NCBI GenBank assembly: GCA_951640195.1
Contig: OX621165.1
Coordinates: 2,294,001-2,358,000, forward strand
Source: Porpolomopsis calyptriformis
Lineage: Eukaryota > Basidiomycota > Agaricomycetes > Agaricales > Hygrophoraceae
Reading direction: 5' to 3'
DNA length: 64,000 nucleotides
Shown: piece by piece, positions 48,802-59,884 of the stretch
How positions within the stretch are numbered: position 1 is the first letter of the stretch
How the letters are laid out: each line of letters starts with the position of its first letter
Notes under the pieces: model-generated
Databases searched by the model: none
What the model saw: only the letters and a program-made list of their open reading frames with translations
What the model was told of the DNA's origin: nothing
Made by a program: the position numbers and the translations under genes

Positions 48802-49475
48802 ATGAGTTGGCCACTTCACGACAAGTTTGCCATCGCACACGGTAAGCCTTTACTACCTCTCAAGTCCCTTCTGGTCTGATTATCGTATCCAATCTAGCCT
48901 TGTTCGCCTGCATCGCTGTGCTCTTTGTGCTGCCGGTCGCCCTGCTCTCTGGGCGATATCTCCGCGGCGGCAGCAAATGGTTCAAAATCCACGTCATTTT
49001 CAATACCATCACCGCACTCCTCATCATACTCGTCTTCGGTCTCGGAATGGGTGCCGTTCATGCATCCCACCTTGGCATGCAGTTCGCCGGCCCCTACTCC
49101 GACTTGCATCATAAAGTTGGTGCAACCGTCCTGGCTACTGTCCTTATGCAGGTCATCATTGGCACCGCCGCGCATTACACTAACGGCGGCTCCTTCTTGC
49201 GCCGTTTACACGTACCTTTCGGTATTATCACTGCCGCAGGAATGTATTGGAATGTTTGGGAGGGCCTACATAACGAGTGGGCAGAGATGAGCACGTCGCT
49301 GACTGTGACCCCTGACGCAGTCCAGGTCATATTTTGGGCACTCTTCCTTATCTCAGCGACCGCTTATTTCATCGCTGTGGGTAATGCGGTGTTGTATCGC
49401 GTTTCGACCACGTCTCAAGAACCTCCGGTCGATATCGTAGTCAGCTTGGATGAAAAGGTGGCCCAAAACATGTGA
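48802..49475 (+). CDS. Cytochrome b561-like membrane protein
   Basis: ATG 48802, one intron (about 48841-48897) joining FAIAH to ALFACIAVLFVLPVALLS. Five TM-like helices, with histidines at helix ends suited to heme b ligation (KIHVIFNT, LHHKVGATVL, AAHYTNGG, RLHVPFG). It ends LDEKVAQNM. Fungal b561 proteins pass electrons across membranes, often with an N-terminal DOMON domain. None is read here, and an upstream exon could be missed, so the protein may be longer. Confidence 0.65.
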
Positions 49476-49962
49476 AATAAATCCTATATGCACAGTTTGT
49501 AAGTAACGTTCTCATGCTTCATTGGGATGCCCTTTCTTCCACGAGACTTGAATTTTTTTGTTTTTTCATTTGTCTATGCTCTCTTCGTGTATTCCTTTCG
49601 GTCAGAACGACGTCTATTTGTAGTTTTGTCCATCTCCCTTGTGCATCGATCACAATAGGGCCTGTTTAACGAAATCCCGTTTCCCTGAATGTCGGTTTGA
49701 ATGTCCTCGGCTGCGACCTTATCATATTCACCATGAACCATCCAAAATTCTCAATAAAATAGGATGCAATCTCAAGAGCAAACTTGAGATACTCGCCGCT
49801 GGCCTGCAAGCCACTTGCAACTCATCAGAAAATGAGGTGTGGATATACTCACAGTAGGCTCGATGTTAGGAGTGTCTTTTGAACCTCCCCGCCGACCTCA
49901 CAAGGTAATAGAGAAACTTGAAGATGGGATATATATTATTCACTGGGATACTGTAGGTAAAC
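49476..49962. other. Intergenic, no gene seen
   Basis: Spacer after the b561-like gene; AT-rich, nothing recognised. Confidence 0.4.
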
Positions 49963-51260
49963 CTATATCACCTTCAACGTCCACTTCACCAACCTTCCCT
50001 TAGGCTCGATAACGATGGCAGTAGATCTCCGATGCAAGCGTGAATACCCTGACAACCTGCGCGGTTTTGGACACACGGAACTGAGTGCGCGGAGGGTCAC
50101 GGAGTTTGTCTCGGAAGATTTGTCCAAGGAAATAAGCGGGAGACCAAAAGAAGCGGTCAGAGACGGTAAGTGGGCAAGAGCTGAGCACCAGTCCAACTCC
50201 TGAAACGATCAAGGGAATGGACCGCAGATGTCCTCGCTGATAATGGAGCTCCAATCATTCTAAACCAGGTGCAAGCTTGCCAAGCCTCGTGAAGTCAAGG
50301 GGTGCACAAGGCGTCGCATCAAGTCTCTTCAATGTGGGGCCAGAGCCACCCTTCTTGAGAAGGTCAAGGAAGGCCTCATCGACGGGAGCCATGCAGATAT
50401 GTTCCGATGGGCGTGGGTGGGCAGTGGGAGAACTGAGGGTGGAGGCCACTGCTTCCCATCTAGCGTCTACATACTTGAGGGAGAGAGAGTCGGGTGGAAA
50501 CGCGAGTGGGGTAGGAGTCGAGAGACTTATATGACGACGGTTGCTGCCATTGTTCACGAGAGTGAAATGTTCGAGGGTGGATTAGGAGTGAAAGCAGAGA
50601 CTATGCGGGAAGAGGCAGAGAGGGGAGACAGTCGCAGTCGACCGAGGGACTTCCAATGGGCGTGGGAGAGGAGGGGAGACTGTTGATCGGGATATCACTT
50701 ATTAAAGTCAGGATTATGTTTGGCAATGAACCTGGTACAAAATAATCGACACCGGTGATTACTGTCAGGGATTGTAAAAATTTTGAGTTTGGAAAACTGC
50801 TGAGAGATGAGAGGTGCTCACGGAAGGAGTATAAATTATTCATTGTCATCCTTGAGAAATGAATCAAGTTTGACGCAGTGCGTCGCGAGGGTAGTTCGGG
50901 ACCATAGAGGTGAGCCCGGTCATATTCCTGATCACAGACACAAAGATCAGATTCTTGTTAATCTTCAAGTCTCATAAAAACCGTCATATTCTTCATATGC
51001 GAGGTCATCCTTGTTGGAGTCTTTGAATATAATTGGGATGATGGACGGATCAACACTGGTATGATTTCCTGACATTTCCAATCCCTGGAGTTGAAGGGTG
51101 CAGACTTTTTGGATATGGAACGATTGTGATAAAACTTTGCTAAATCGAAGGGCGGAGAGATGAGCGGACGATGCGGAATTGGGAGTAGCCACTTGGTTGA
51201 GACTAGGGCGAAGTTGTGAATCCAAATAACCTGCGATGCCGTCAAGGATTGAACTGGAGA
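49963..51260 (-). pseudogene. F-box/LRR family B copy, decayed
   Basis: Minus-strand fragments line up with the 53.9-55.6 kb gene: LDGIAGYLDSQ (F-box end), PSIIPIIFKDSNKDDL (against PVIPSIFKDSNENL), SPTAHPRPSEHI and GSGPTLKRLDATPC (against SPTAHPRPLEHI and GSGPTLKRLDAIAC), LRALSSVCPKPRRLSGYS. The fragments are in different frames with several stops, and the F-box start is missing. Arranged head-to-head with the family A pseudogene at 51361. Confidence 0.65.
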
Positions 51261-51340
51261 TACATCGCTGGGGCGTTGCAAGGGGCGGGAAGGTCGTGAC
51301 CATTGTAGAGTGTGTAGGTGCAACAGGGGCTTTTGATCCC

Positions 51341-51366
51341 AACCAAGATGGCCAACCAAGATGGCC
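51341..51366 (+). repeat. 13-bp tandem duplication over a start codon
   Basis: aaccaagatggcc occurs twice back to back (51341-51353 and 51354-51366), giving two ATG codons in different frames (51348 and 51361) upstream of the family A pseudogene. Confidence 0.85.
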
Positions 51367-52220
51367 AAATTTACCGACCTACCTGTTGAGCTCCTCGACA
51401 GGATCCTCTTTCTCAAAAACCTTCGATAGCTAATCCGGTCTTGTATCGCAGTGCCAACCTCACTGATATCAGCTCTGGTGCCCGACTTGATGCATTTTTA
51501 CAGACCATTATTGGTGACCCCGGCCTCGGCAAATATGTTCGGTCTCCTTGGCTGATCCTCCCCACGATATCTCCCCCATTTTTGCTACAGAAGCAGCCTC
51601 GCGTGGTTTGTCGCAAGAGATACAACAGGCCACAGAGAATGACTCTCTCGGAGCCATGACATTTCTTCTGCTATGTTACCTCCCGGCTCTTCACAACCTC
51701 GCTCGAACATCTCTCTTGGGGGATTCGAGATATCAGGCCACTTCCTTCGGGACTGCAATCGGTCCGATCAGTGGTTATTACAAACCCCTGGGGGTGGGAC
51801 CTAGTTCAGCCAATTTTCAACTTACCCGAAGTGGAGACTATCGAGTGGTCCATGCGCCCTGATGAACAGCAAATGTATCATAGTAACCTGGACCTCGCAC
51901 CTCACCCATCCAATATCAAGCATCTCCAAATTGAAGCCTGCGATATCCTTTACGACAGTCTTTGCGATCATCCTCACTTCAAACCTTCTCATTGGAGTGT
52001 TCTTACAGGCTCTTGGAGGATCCAAAGCAGTCGCTCCCTTGGCCCTCTTTGCGACTTCGTGCACCTGACACACATCAGAACATCCTTCTCATCTTTACTC
52101 GATTATCCACCCCAAGACAGCAGCCACACCGTCTGAGCGCCACACTCCCTCGACCACTCATCTCCTTAGAGCTGCTCGTTAATCGAGAGTGGGGTGATAG
52201 AAGAGCTCGTAAAGAGTAAA
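51361..52220 (+). pseudogene. F-box-like family A, copy 2, decayed
   Basis: Starts MAKFTDLPVELLDRILFLKN (against MAKITDLPVELLEQVFLLIN in copy 1), then hits a stop at about 51427. Further homologous pieces appear in shifting frames: DPGLGKYVRS, SLGAMTFLLLCYLPALHNL, FNLPEVETIEWS, LCDFVHLTHIRTSFSSLLDY, and LVKSKRGRLVDWG near 52205. A 13-bp tandem duplication (aaccaagatggcc) covers the start codon region. Confidence 0.7.
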
Positions 52221-52422
52221 CGCGGACGGCTAGTGGATTGGGGAAAAATTAGTCAAGACGCGTTGGACAGTATTAAGCTAGTTGGTGTGTGGCGCGGATC
52301 CACGAGCGTGGCCGTGTTTATATTACGTGATATACAGCTTTTGATCATGGCATCTGACATGAGATCCCACAGATGCCTGCCTCGTCTGTCATTCCTCTTC
52401 CAGCAATCTTGTCGTCGCACCC

Positions 52423-53019
52423 ATGAATACCCAGGGAGCGCCCGTTGGATATCCAAACTTTGGCTTCCCTCCCACAACCAGCCAACAGCCTCCGACTGAT
52501 TCCTCACCCAGCTATCCCCCGACTGAACCGGTTGTGAATGGGGAAGATCTCCCCATCGCCCCATCGCAGCCACCGAAACATCGGCCCTTCTGGACATCAG
52601 TGAAGGGAGTGTTCCTTATAGCTGTACTCTGTGTTGTCGCATTGATGATCGTGGTTATTGGAGTTGCGGTAGGGGTGAGTGAGGATAAGAACAGGCATCA
52701 TACCCTGGCTGGTTCAAATCCCTTCGCTTCCATCCCCAACTTGACGTCGGGCTTGGGTACACCCTTTACCACTGTCGTCATCACTTCTAGGGTAACCGGA
52801 CTTGAAACAATCACCCAAACCATCCCGATAACCTCCATTTCGGACAATTTTCCACCTCCCCTCTCTCCCAGCCCTCCACCCCCTCCTCCTCCCACCACTC
52901 CCCCTGCTCCTCCACCCCCTCCACCTCCTACCACCCCTCCACCTCCTCCTCCCACCCCACCTCCCCCACCCCCACCCCCCCCTCCGACTCTTCCTGCCCC
53001 GTCAAGCATCCTTCCTTAA
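52423..53019 (+). CDS. Single-pass membrane protein with Pro-rich tail (family C, cassette gene 1, + copy)
   Basis: Intronless, 198 residues, ATG 52423 (MNTQGAPVGYPNFGFPPTTS). The N-terminal Pro-rich part holds SPSYPPTEP, where sister genes have PPSY. Then comes the basic juxtamembrane block PPKHRPFWTSVKG and one TM helix (VFLIAVLCVVALMIVVIGVA). A Ser/Thr-rich part and a terminal polyproline run (five or more blocks of P5-P10) end TLPAPSSILP. No signal peptide, so N-in orientation with an external tail is inferred. Nearly identical in design to the gene at 61429 (-). Function unknown. Confidence 0.7.
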   Translation: MNTQGAPVGYPNFGFPPTTSQQPPTDSSPSYPPTEPVVNGEDLPIAPSQPPKHRPFWTSVKGVFLIAVLCVVALMIVVIGVAVGVSEDKNRHHTLAGSNPFASIPNLTSGLGTPFTTVVITSRVTGLETITQTIPITSISDNFPPPLSPSPPPPPPPTTPPAPPPPPPPTTPPPPPPTPPPPPPPPPPTLPAPSSILP

Positions 53020-53211
53020 CTAGGTGATAAGGCGCTGTTTGGTAAGTGTACTTGAATCGATTATCTCGTATTTTCTGACTGTTCTCAGATCTGCACGAAA
53101 TGATTTGAATGGACTATTTTCCTTTCTACTTGTACTTTATCCTTCTTCGACCATGATGATCGGACGCCCACCTTGCCCTATTCCTCTTCCAGCATGTCCA
53201 TCCCGCTGATG

Positions 53212-53520
53212 AATGTCCTTCGACCGCCTTGGACATCCAAATTTTGACTTCCCTCCCATGACCAGCCAACTTCCAACCGATCCCCCCACCTAGCTATGTC
53301 GTGACTGAACCCGGGTTGTTTTGCCGTCATCCCTCTTCAGCCACCTAAGCTGCTCCAGCCGCCCCAACGCCAGTGGTTCTGGAAGTCTTTGAAGGGCATC
53401 ATCCTCATAATTGTGCTATGTCTTAGTGGAGCGGCTGTGGGAGTCACGAGAAACATAAAGCCCTACAGGCCAATGATCACTTTGAGCCCTCCGCTAAGCC
53501 TCACCACCGATACTCTACTG
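53212..53520 (+). pseudogene. Family C, cassette gene 2, + copy, frameshifted
   Basis: Starts MNVLRPPWTSKF then stops. Against MNVLQPPVGYPDFDFPPTTS at 60733 (-), two bases are missing after CCGCCT. Further on, PPQRQWFWKSLKGIILIIVL matches the juxtamembrane block and TM of the 60733 gene, and GVTRNIKPY its basic end. The tail is lost. The upstream spacer also matches (tctcgtattttctgactgttct in both). Confidence 0.7.
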
Positions 53521-53880
53521 TGTCCAGGTGCTAACCGGTGGATTTGGTGGATTATATGATTTTCAGATGAACTGCCGGTGTGGTCTTCTATGCCCTTTCT
53601 TTACCGTGATTATTCTTTCATTTTCGTTTAACCTCGGGAATGAACCAACTTGTATTTGTAGTTTCATTTATGGAAATGTTCCTCGCTTTGCGTGACTACA
53701 ATAACATTCCATCATTGGTTTATCAACGTTTCTCGAGAGTGAATTCCTCTGAGGCGTGACTAGCCAAGAAAATTGATGAAATACAGGAGGGGTCTGGAAG
53801 GACAATCACAGTATTTAAATGTCCGGATTGTCGCAAGTTTATTATAAGTAGTTTGCATCCCGCTCATACTTGCAGTCATT

Positions 53881-55633
53881 AGGGTCCGAGCTCAAAACTT
53901 CCTCTCCCATCCTCACCATAATCATCGACAATTTCGCCCACATTAGAACCCAATCGGGCCCTCAACTCCCACTTCACCATCTTCCCCTCACGCTCAATAA
54001 CGACAGCGATAGGTCCCAAGTATGAATGCGAATACCACGACAGCCTGTGCAGTTTTGGACAGACAGAGAGAAGTGTACGGAGGGTCTCAGAGTTCGTTTG
54101 AGAAGTGTTATCCTCGGCAAGGAGTTGGACACCAAGGAACGTGGTCAGAGAGGGGAAGCGGGAAAGAGGCAGGTACCAGCTCAAATACTGAAACGATCAA
54201 GAGGGGTATGAGAGACGAAACAAACGACCGGAAGAAATAAAACCATCACCGGCGGGCATCTCAGACGTCCATGTGGATAATGGAGGTCTAACCATTCTAA
54301 ACCAGGGGCAAGCTTGGCGAGCCTCATAACAGTGTTGATGGGATAACAGGCTATCGCATCGAGTCTTTTCAATGTCGGGCCTGAACCGCTTTTCTCGAGG
54401 AGATCAAGCAAGTCCTCGCAGAGAGGCACATTGCGGATATGTTCCAATGGTCGTGGATGAGCAGTGGGAGATCTGAGGATGGAGAAGACTTCTGGGGATT
54501 CGGCATCTATGTACTTGAGGGAAGGGAGCGAGTTGGGTGGGAGCACGAGTCGGTGAGGAATTGCGACGGTTACGCGATGATCATCGTTGTCACTGTTCAT
54601 GAGAGTGAGGTATTCGAGGGTGGGATGGGAAGCGAGGAAACCAGAGAGTAAACGGGGAGAGGCAAAGATGGGTGACAGCGAGAGTTGAGAGAGATATTTC
54701 CAGTGGGCGCGGGAGAGGAGAGGAGAGATGTCGATCGATATTGGATCGGGACTCAGGAAGACAAGGTGTAACACCTTCACATTAAGAGTGGTAAGATGAC
54801 TGGCTGCGAGATATTGGGGTATCACTTACCTCAAGGTCAGGACTATGTTTGGTTAGCATCTCAACGAAGCGATCTATACTTGGCACAGAAGAACCGACAT
54901 TGGTTATTAGTCTCAAGGATTGTAAATGTTTGAGTGTAAAAAACTGGTGATACAATCGTAAGGGTGGCACCACCGAGAGATAAGAGGTACTCACAGAAGG
55001 ATTATGGGTTATTCTCTGATAAGTTTCATCGTCAGAATATGAAACTTGACCATCAAGAACCTCAAGTTGACGCAAATTAGGGCAGTGCGTGGCAAGGGTA
55101 GCATATACATCGTCCTCAACCTTTGGGTCGATCAGAGGTGGCATCCGGGACCATGTGAAGGAGATGAGACCAGTCATATTCCTGAGAGCCGACACAAAAA
55201 CACGCTCTGCGAAGAGATCGGTGGCATTCTTCCTGTTCCTATACATCCGATCTGTTTCTTCACCAGAGAGATCTCCGCTGTTATCTTCTTTGTCTGAAAG
55301 ATGAGCATTGTCGTCGTCTGTGGGTAGATTCTCGTTGGAGTCTTTGAAGATGGACGGGATGACCGGAGGCTCGACAATGGTACGATTCCACAACCTTTCT
55401 GCACTCTGGAGTTCGAGTTGACGGACGTTTTGGGCGAGGGAACGATTGATGATGAATTTCTCCCAGATCGAACAATGGAGTGGAGAGCGGACGACGCGGA
55501 ATTGAGTGTGCCGTGGAGAAGCGACGGCGTGAAGCCGGGTTGAGATTCGGGCGAAATTCCGAATGTCTGCAGGTGAATTCAAATACCCTGCGATGCGGTC
55601 AAGGATTTCAATTGGAAGATCTATGAAAGACAT
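53881..55633 (-). CDS. F-box/LRR protein (family B, most complete copy)
   Basis: ATG 55633 opens MSFIDLPIEILDRIAGYLNS, a classical F-box; an intron-like leader (GTGTGTCTTTC...TTCCCAG) precedes it. Exon 1 runs to about 54838 and has leucine-rich repeat-like text (LISFTWSRMPPLIDPKVEDD, LRQLEVLDGQVSYSDDETYQ). Exon 2 (about 54810-54265) has HLTTLNVKVLHLVFLSPDPI and GPTLKRLDAIACYPINTVMR. Exon 3 (about 54200-53881) ends LGSNVGEIVDDYGEDGRGSF. F-box proteins load substrates on SCF ligases. I could not make both introns join in perfect phase, so a mild lesion is possible. Confidence 0.6.
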
Positions 55634-55977
55634 CGCTGGGAAGTAGTGGTTAGCCTCAAAAAAAATATTGAAAACAGAAAGACACACCAATGAAGTTGAT
55701 CTGATGTGATCAATGGTTGAAAGTGAAGGTGGGCGGTGGCCTTTGAGTTCATGATTTCTGTGGCTCTCCATGTTGAAGTGGGACGCTTTGAGCCTCCTGT
55801 CTGTTACGTAATGTTATCTACAGCGAGGCAGACATGTAAATGCGATACCTGGCGGGAACGCAGGGTGCTGCCCGTTGACGCGCGAGTCGTGATGAGAGAC
55901 GTTGAATTATTTTCTTAGCTCTAATATTTCGTAGCTCATTTAATTATATATTATGCGGAGGGTTCGATCACATAGAA

Positions 55978-57080
55978 TCACCGATGTATATGCGTCAACG
56001 AAATTGATAATGATATCAACCTCGAGAGGTTTACCGGTCTCAAGGTCACCAAAGACAGCGCCTGCAGTTTCCGTACAGCTGTCCGGAATTTCGCCTTTGA
56101 GCAAATCAGGGTGACCAATGAACGGAACTCGAGGTATATACGAGAATCATGTTCGGGTTGAGATGAGGCATGAGCTGGTGGATACTGTGGATGCAACCAC
56201 TCTTTGGCCCCTTTAGTGATCATTGCAACCGGGATATTTTCCGGGTCAAGGAAGGAAAGAATTTTAAAGAGATTGCTGATATCGACGGATTCTGTTGGGA
56301 GTTCATTGAACTGCTTGATGAAAGTAGTTGCCACCGATCGCTCCTGGTAGTGATTTAAGTCGTTCTCCCATTCGACTACCTGTAGTCATTGGTGAATACA
56401 ATGTGAGCAATATATGAACTTACATCTATCTTTTCATCACCCATGTAGAAGTCGTACATTTCATCGAGAGTGGTGTCGGTTTCCTTCATAAATGACGCCG
56501 CTTGGGCGACGGCAAGGGGAAGGCGACCAACGCATTCGACCAATTCCTCGGCGCGGCTTAACAGAGAAGGGGTTGTGGTCTCCAAATCGACGCCACCATC
56601 TTGTAGAAGAAGGTTTGCGGAATCGCGCAGTTCAAGAGGGTGAAGTTGGAATGCGGAACGATCATTTGCTCCCATAGCCACCAGGGCCTCAGCGACACCT
56701 CTCGTCCGCGTCGTATAAAGGATGTTGCCTTGCACATTTCTTCGAGGAAGGTTCGTCTCAAAAAAGTTGATTGAACTGCTCTCGACGTTATCGAAGGCGA
56801 GAAGCCATGTATCCTGGGCTTCTTCCAACCACAGTCGAGCTGCAGTTAGTTTCGCAGTTTGGTCCTGCAGGTATCGATCGGGATGACGGATGAGATCGAG
56901 AATTTTCGCAAGGCCATCGTTTAGTTTGTCGGTGGTGGTGGCCGATATCCAGAATATATACGAGTACTGGCCTCGATCGAATGACAATTTGGCGTAATGC
57001 AATATTAGCTGAGATTTGCCGACGCCGGGCATCCCATAAACGGCCCAACAGCTTGGTCTACCGTTCTGCGTCTTGCTCAA
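55978..57080 (-). pseudogene. NB-ARC NLR fragment, truncated at both ends
   Basis: NB-ARC motifs in order: P-loop GMPGVGKSQLILHYAK, kinase-2 WLLAFDNVESS, RNBS-B-like GNILYTTRTRGVAEA, GLPL-like GRLPLAVAQAASF. Then, after an intron near 56380-56430, VEWENDLNHYQERS and the winged-helix part FKILSFLDPENIPVAMITKG. The repeat domain (TPR or other) that should follow is absent, with the frame ending at 55978. On the other side the sequence meets a family A fragment at about 57095, so the N-terminal effector domain is missing too. Confidence 0.7.
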
Positions 57081-57108
57081 AGCAATTCAGGCTCATTCTG
57101 GTCAATAT

Positions 57109-57710
57109 TCAGAATCCCCGTTCATCGTATAATCTCACTGGCCGAATATACAGGAGCCGTTCCCGCTTACTCTTAACGAGGTCCTGCATCACTGTCGAGA
57201 AGCAGGTCCGGCACGTTCCCAGAACCTGGAGAGAAAGGAAGAGAAGCGACTCGGGGAGGAGTGCACTCATCCGAGCCCCAACCACGCAGCAACATCGCCA
57301 AGAGCGGGAGTAAGATATGCGTGAGTCGGTCAAAGTGGATGAGAGAGCCGAGTGTGCCCATTTTTGGGTGGTTACCGCTAGTAGGAGGATCCGAAGCAGG
57401 GGTGTGGAGATAGAGTATAATGATGCTGGACAGTTGAGGTGCCGGGGGGAATAAGGGAGGACGCCGGTGACCACAGATTCGAGTGATTGTAGCCTTGCGG
57501 AGAGAGGGCGAAAGGACAGGATCTGCCTGGGGAGGAGATAATCGCACTCCGTTGCCGAGATATCGATCTGGCGGAGACGGGGGAGATAGAAAAACGGCAG
57601 GAAGATACTAGAACCCGAGATGGCAGACAATGTGGCTTAGCCACTGCAACGTAGTCTGGAAGATGGTCAAGACGAGATTGGACGGGGACGGCAAGGCCGA
57701 CGATCATCAA
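57109..57710 (-). pseudogene. F-box-like family A, copy 3, internal fragment
   Basis: Minus-strand text FYLPRLRQIDISATECDYLL parallels FYLPALHKLDIHTVFCDYLL of copy 1, and the end VMQDLVKSKRERLL parallels IEELVKSKRGRLV of copy 2. The F-box start is missing, and frames shift between fragments. Confidence 0.6.
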
Positions 57711-57711
57711 C

Positions 57712-58075
57712 CTATGACATCAACTCTTTCAATGTTGGGCCAGAACGGGTAGCATACACATCATCTTCAATATTTGGATCAATCAGAGATGGAATGCGGG
57801 ACCATGTGAAGGAGGTGAGACCAGTCATATTCCTGAGAGCGGACACAGATACGATAGATAACCATTCCTCCATCTGAAAGATCAGCGTTGTCATCGCCTA
57901 GCGGGGAGATTCTCATTGGAGTCTTTGAAGATGGTACGACGCCATAATCTTTAGACATGGACGACGCGGAATTGAGTGTAGTGGAGAAGTGACAGAGTGA
58001 AGCCGGGTTGAGATCAAGGAATGTGGAAGATCTACGAAAGACGTGGCCATTTCTTTCACATACGAAACAGCTAGA
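57712..58075 (-). pseudogene. F-box family B relic with internal deletions
   Basis: Starts MATSFVDLPHSLISTRLHSV, where the F-box middle has been lost (the full copy has DLPIEILDRIAGYL before ISTRLHAV). It resumes with VSALRNMTGLTSFTWSRIPS and jumps from EDDVYAT directly to SGPTLKELMS, skipping several hundred bases present in the 55.6-kb gene. Confidence 0.7.
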
Positions 58076-58538
58076 GAATTTGCAGTTACGATCAAGGTAA
58101 CAAGGTCACTGCTAACTCACCTTGAGTGCAATTACATAATCAGTTCTCTTTTACCTCTTTTCCTCCATCTCCCTACCGCCCCAGCGCCCATTCATTTCGA
58201 CACCAAGCACGGATCCCTTGGGACTCTCACAGTTACGATGGTGTGCCAACAATGCATGGCTTCTACCTGAGGCCTTTCGACACTTTTTCCGTCTGTTCCT
58301 CCGCCAGCTCAGCCTCCGCATCATGGGCCAATCTGCGCAGAGGTATCTGAAACCCTTTGAAGTCGTCGTCGTCGTCGTCGTGGCTCCCAGATAGCTCCGC
58401 CAGACCCGGATATCTCAGAGACCACCTGCTTTATCCACTTGTTTATGGTAATGGCGTCGGTACCGATTGGACAGTAACGGTTGGGCCCCGCTGCCCTCCA
58501 TGGCAAATTCCGAAACCCTACCTTGTGGTTCTGGTATG

Positions 58539-58545
58539 TATATAA
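58539..58545 (+). promoter_or_regulatory. TATA box
   Basis: TATATAA, 65 bp before the ATG at 58604 and followed by a pyrimidine-rich leader; a textbook core promoter for the small gene downstream. Confidence 0.6.
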
Positions 58546-58603
58546 GGTCTCTATCCATCAATCCCCCCCCCCATCACATTCTTACCCTCTTACCACCACC
58601 ACA

Positions 58604-58879
58604 ATGTACTCCAGCGACACCTACCTCACCACCCCCCATGCACTCATCCCATACTCACCGTCCTCTCATGACATGTCTCCCTGCTCTCCATCCACCCCAC
58701 CGCCACTAACACCTCCTCCCTTGAAACACGCTGGTTCACCATACGCACGCATACCGTTACCTCCAGTGCCCGAAAACCACTTCCCGCCATCACGATTTTC
58801 ATTGAAGCCCAACGTCAGCTTCGATCTCCTACTTCATCCTTCTACGATCACCACCCTTCCCGACCACCGCCCGCTTTAA
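58604..58879 (+). CDS. Small Pro/Ser-rich hypothetical protein
   Basis: 92-codon frame from ATG 58604 (MYSSDTYLTTPHALIPYSPS), Pro-rich middle (STPPPLTPPPLKHAG), ending SFDLLLHPSTITTLPDHRPL. The last part resembles the beginning of a folded domain, so an intron and further exon may exist, or the gene is truncated. The TATA box and leader argue that it is transcribed. No family firmly recognised. Confidence 0.4.
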   Translation: MYSSDTYLTTPHALIPYSPSSHDMSPCSPSTPPPLTPPPLKHAGSPYARIPLPPVPENHFPPSRFSLKPNVSFDLLLHPSTITTLPDHRPL

Positions 58880-59064
58880 CGCAGTGGTGATGGATGAATG
58901 AGCAACACTTTTAAAAAACTGGATTCCATTGCAGTAGTTACAGGTTCAGTCCATGCAGGGAGATGCTACGCGCGGTTAGTGTACATACACAAGAACATGT
59001 TAGCGTTACAGAAAGAAAAAAAGAAATCCTCCTCAAGAAGATCCTGTATCCATCTCTCTCTCTC

Positions 59065-59624
59065 TCACATCGAAGTAGCAGGCATCGGATGGACAGTCGC
59101 CACCGTCGTCTCCATCATAGTCGGCGAAAACGGCATCCCGACCGTACCGGTAGGGAACGAGATCGTCACCGTCGGGAACATCGGCGGCGGGGGAACCGTC
59201 CAGTTCGGGAACATCACGCTCATCGGGGGCGGCACCACCAGTCCGCCCTTCCCCATACCGTCCCCGCTCTCGTCCCTCGCCGAATCCATCCTGTGAACGA
59301 CCACTCCGACGACGGCGCCGACGATGATCGCCACCAGGACCAGGATGAGCACCATCAGCGCGATCAGTCTCCTCCTCTTCTTCTTCCTGTTCCTCTCGGA
59401 AGCGATGGGCGCTCCCTCAAGGTCGTTTGGAGAGTATGGCGGTGGTGGTGGTGGTGGTACCCCATTGTTCCCGCCATCCCAATTCTCGAGGGCGGCCTTG
59501 GACAGGTCGACCTTGTGGGTGTGCTAAGTTTGGGGTAAGTTGCGGTATAAGAATGAGACGAGAGACGCCTGACAGGAACATCCAAGCCATTGGAAGGCTG
59601 TTTCTCATCATGGGGGTCCATCAT
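59065..59624 (-). CDS. Single-pass membrane protein with PPPY motif (diverged family C member)
   Basis: ATG 59624 (MMDPHDEKQPSNGLD), intron with GTTCCT...ACTTAG, then HTHKVDLSKAALENWDGGNN. Next comes a polyproline run with PPPY (GVPPPPPPPYSPNDLEG), a strongly basic stop (NRKKKRRR) and one TM helix (LIALMVLILVLVAIIVGAVV). The tail carries Pro/Met/Thr-rich text with NWT, a possible N-glycosylation site, ending VHPMPATSM. Architecture equals family C, but sequence identity is low. Confidence 0.55.
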
Positions 59625-59884
59625 CGCGGGTGAGGTTGAAAGATAGGCCAGATGATATAAGCAAATATCTTCCCCGTCTTCGTCCGGACCTGGGATAAAC
59701 CGGCGACTGATATTTGATAGCGAGAGCCTACAAACGAGGAAACCGAGCTAAATGGCTACTTGTACATATGGTAACGGTACAGTGGGTAGGAAGAGTTCAT
59801 AGAAATCATTCCGTTCGTGATAGATGAGAATGGTTGGTAGCAGACAATGAATTCATAATGTGTTGGGGGATGTGTTGGAGGATG

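Noticed and set aside
52698..53009. Poly-glycine protein on the minus strand (and the similar one at 59919-60221 +)
   Set aside because: Complement of polyproline codons; no independent support.
58363..58382. GTC trinucleotide run as a functional repeat
   Set aside because: Only about six units, no gene context; an ordinary microsatellite.
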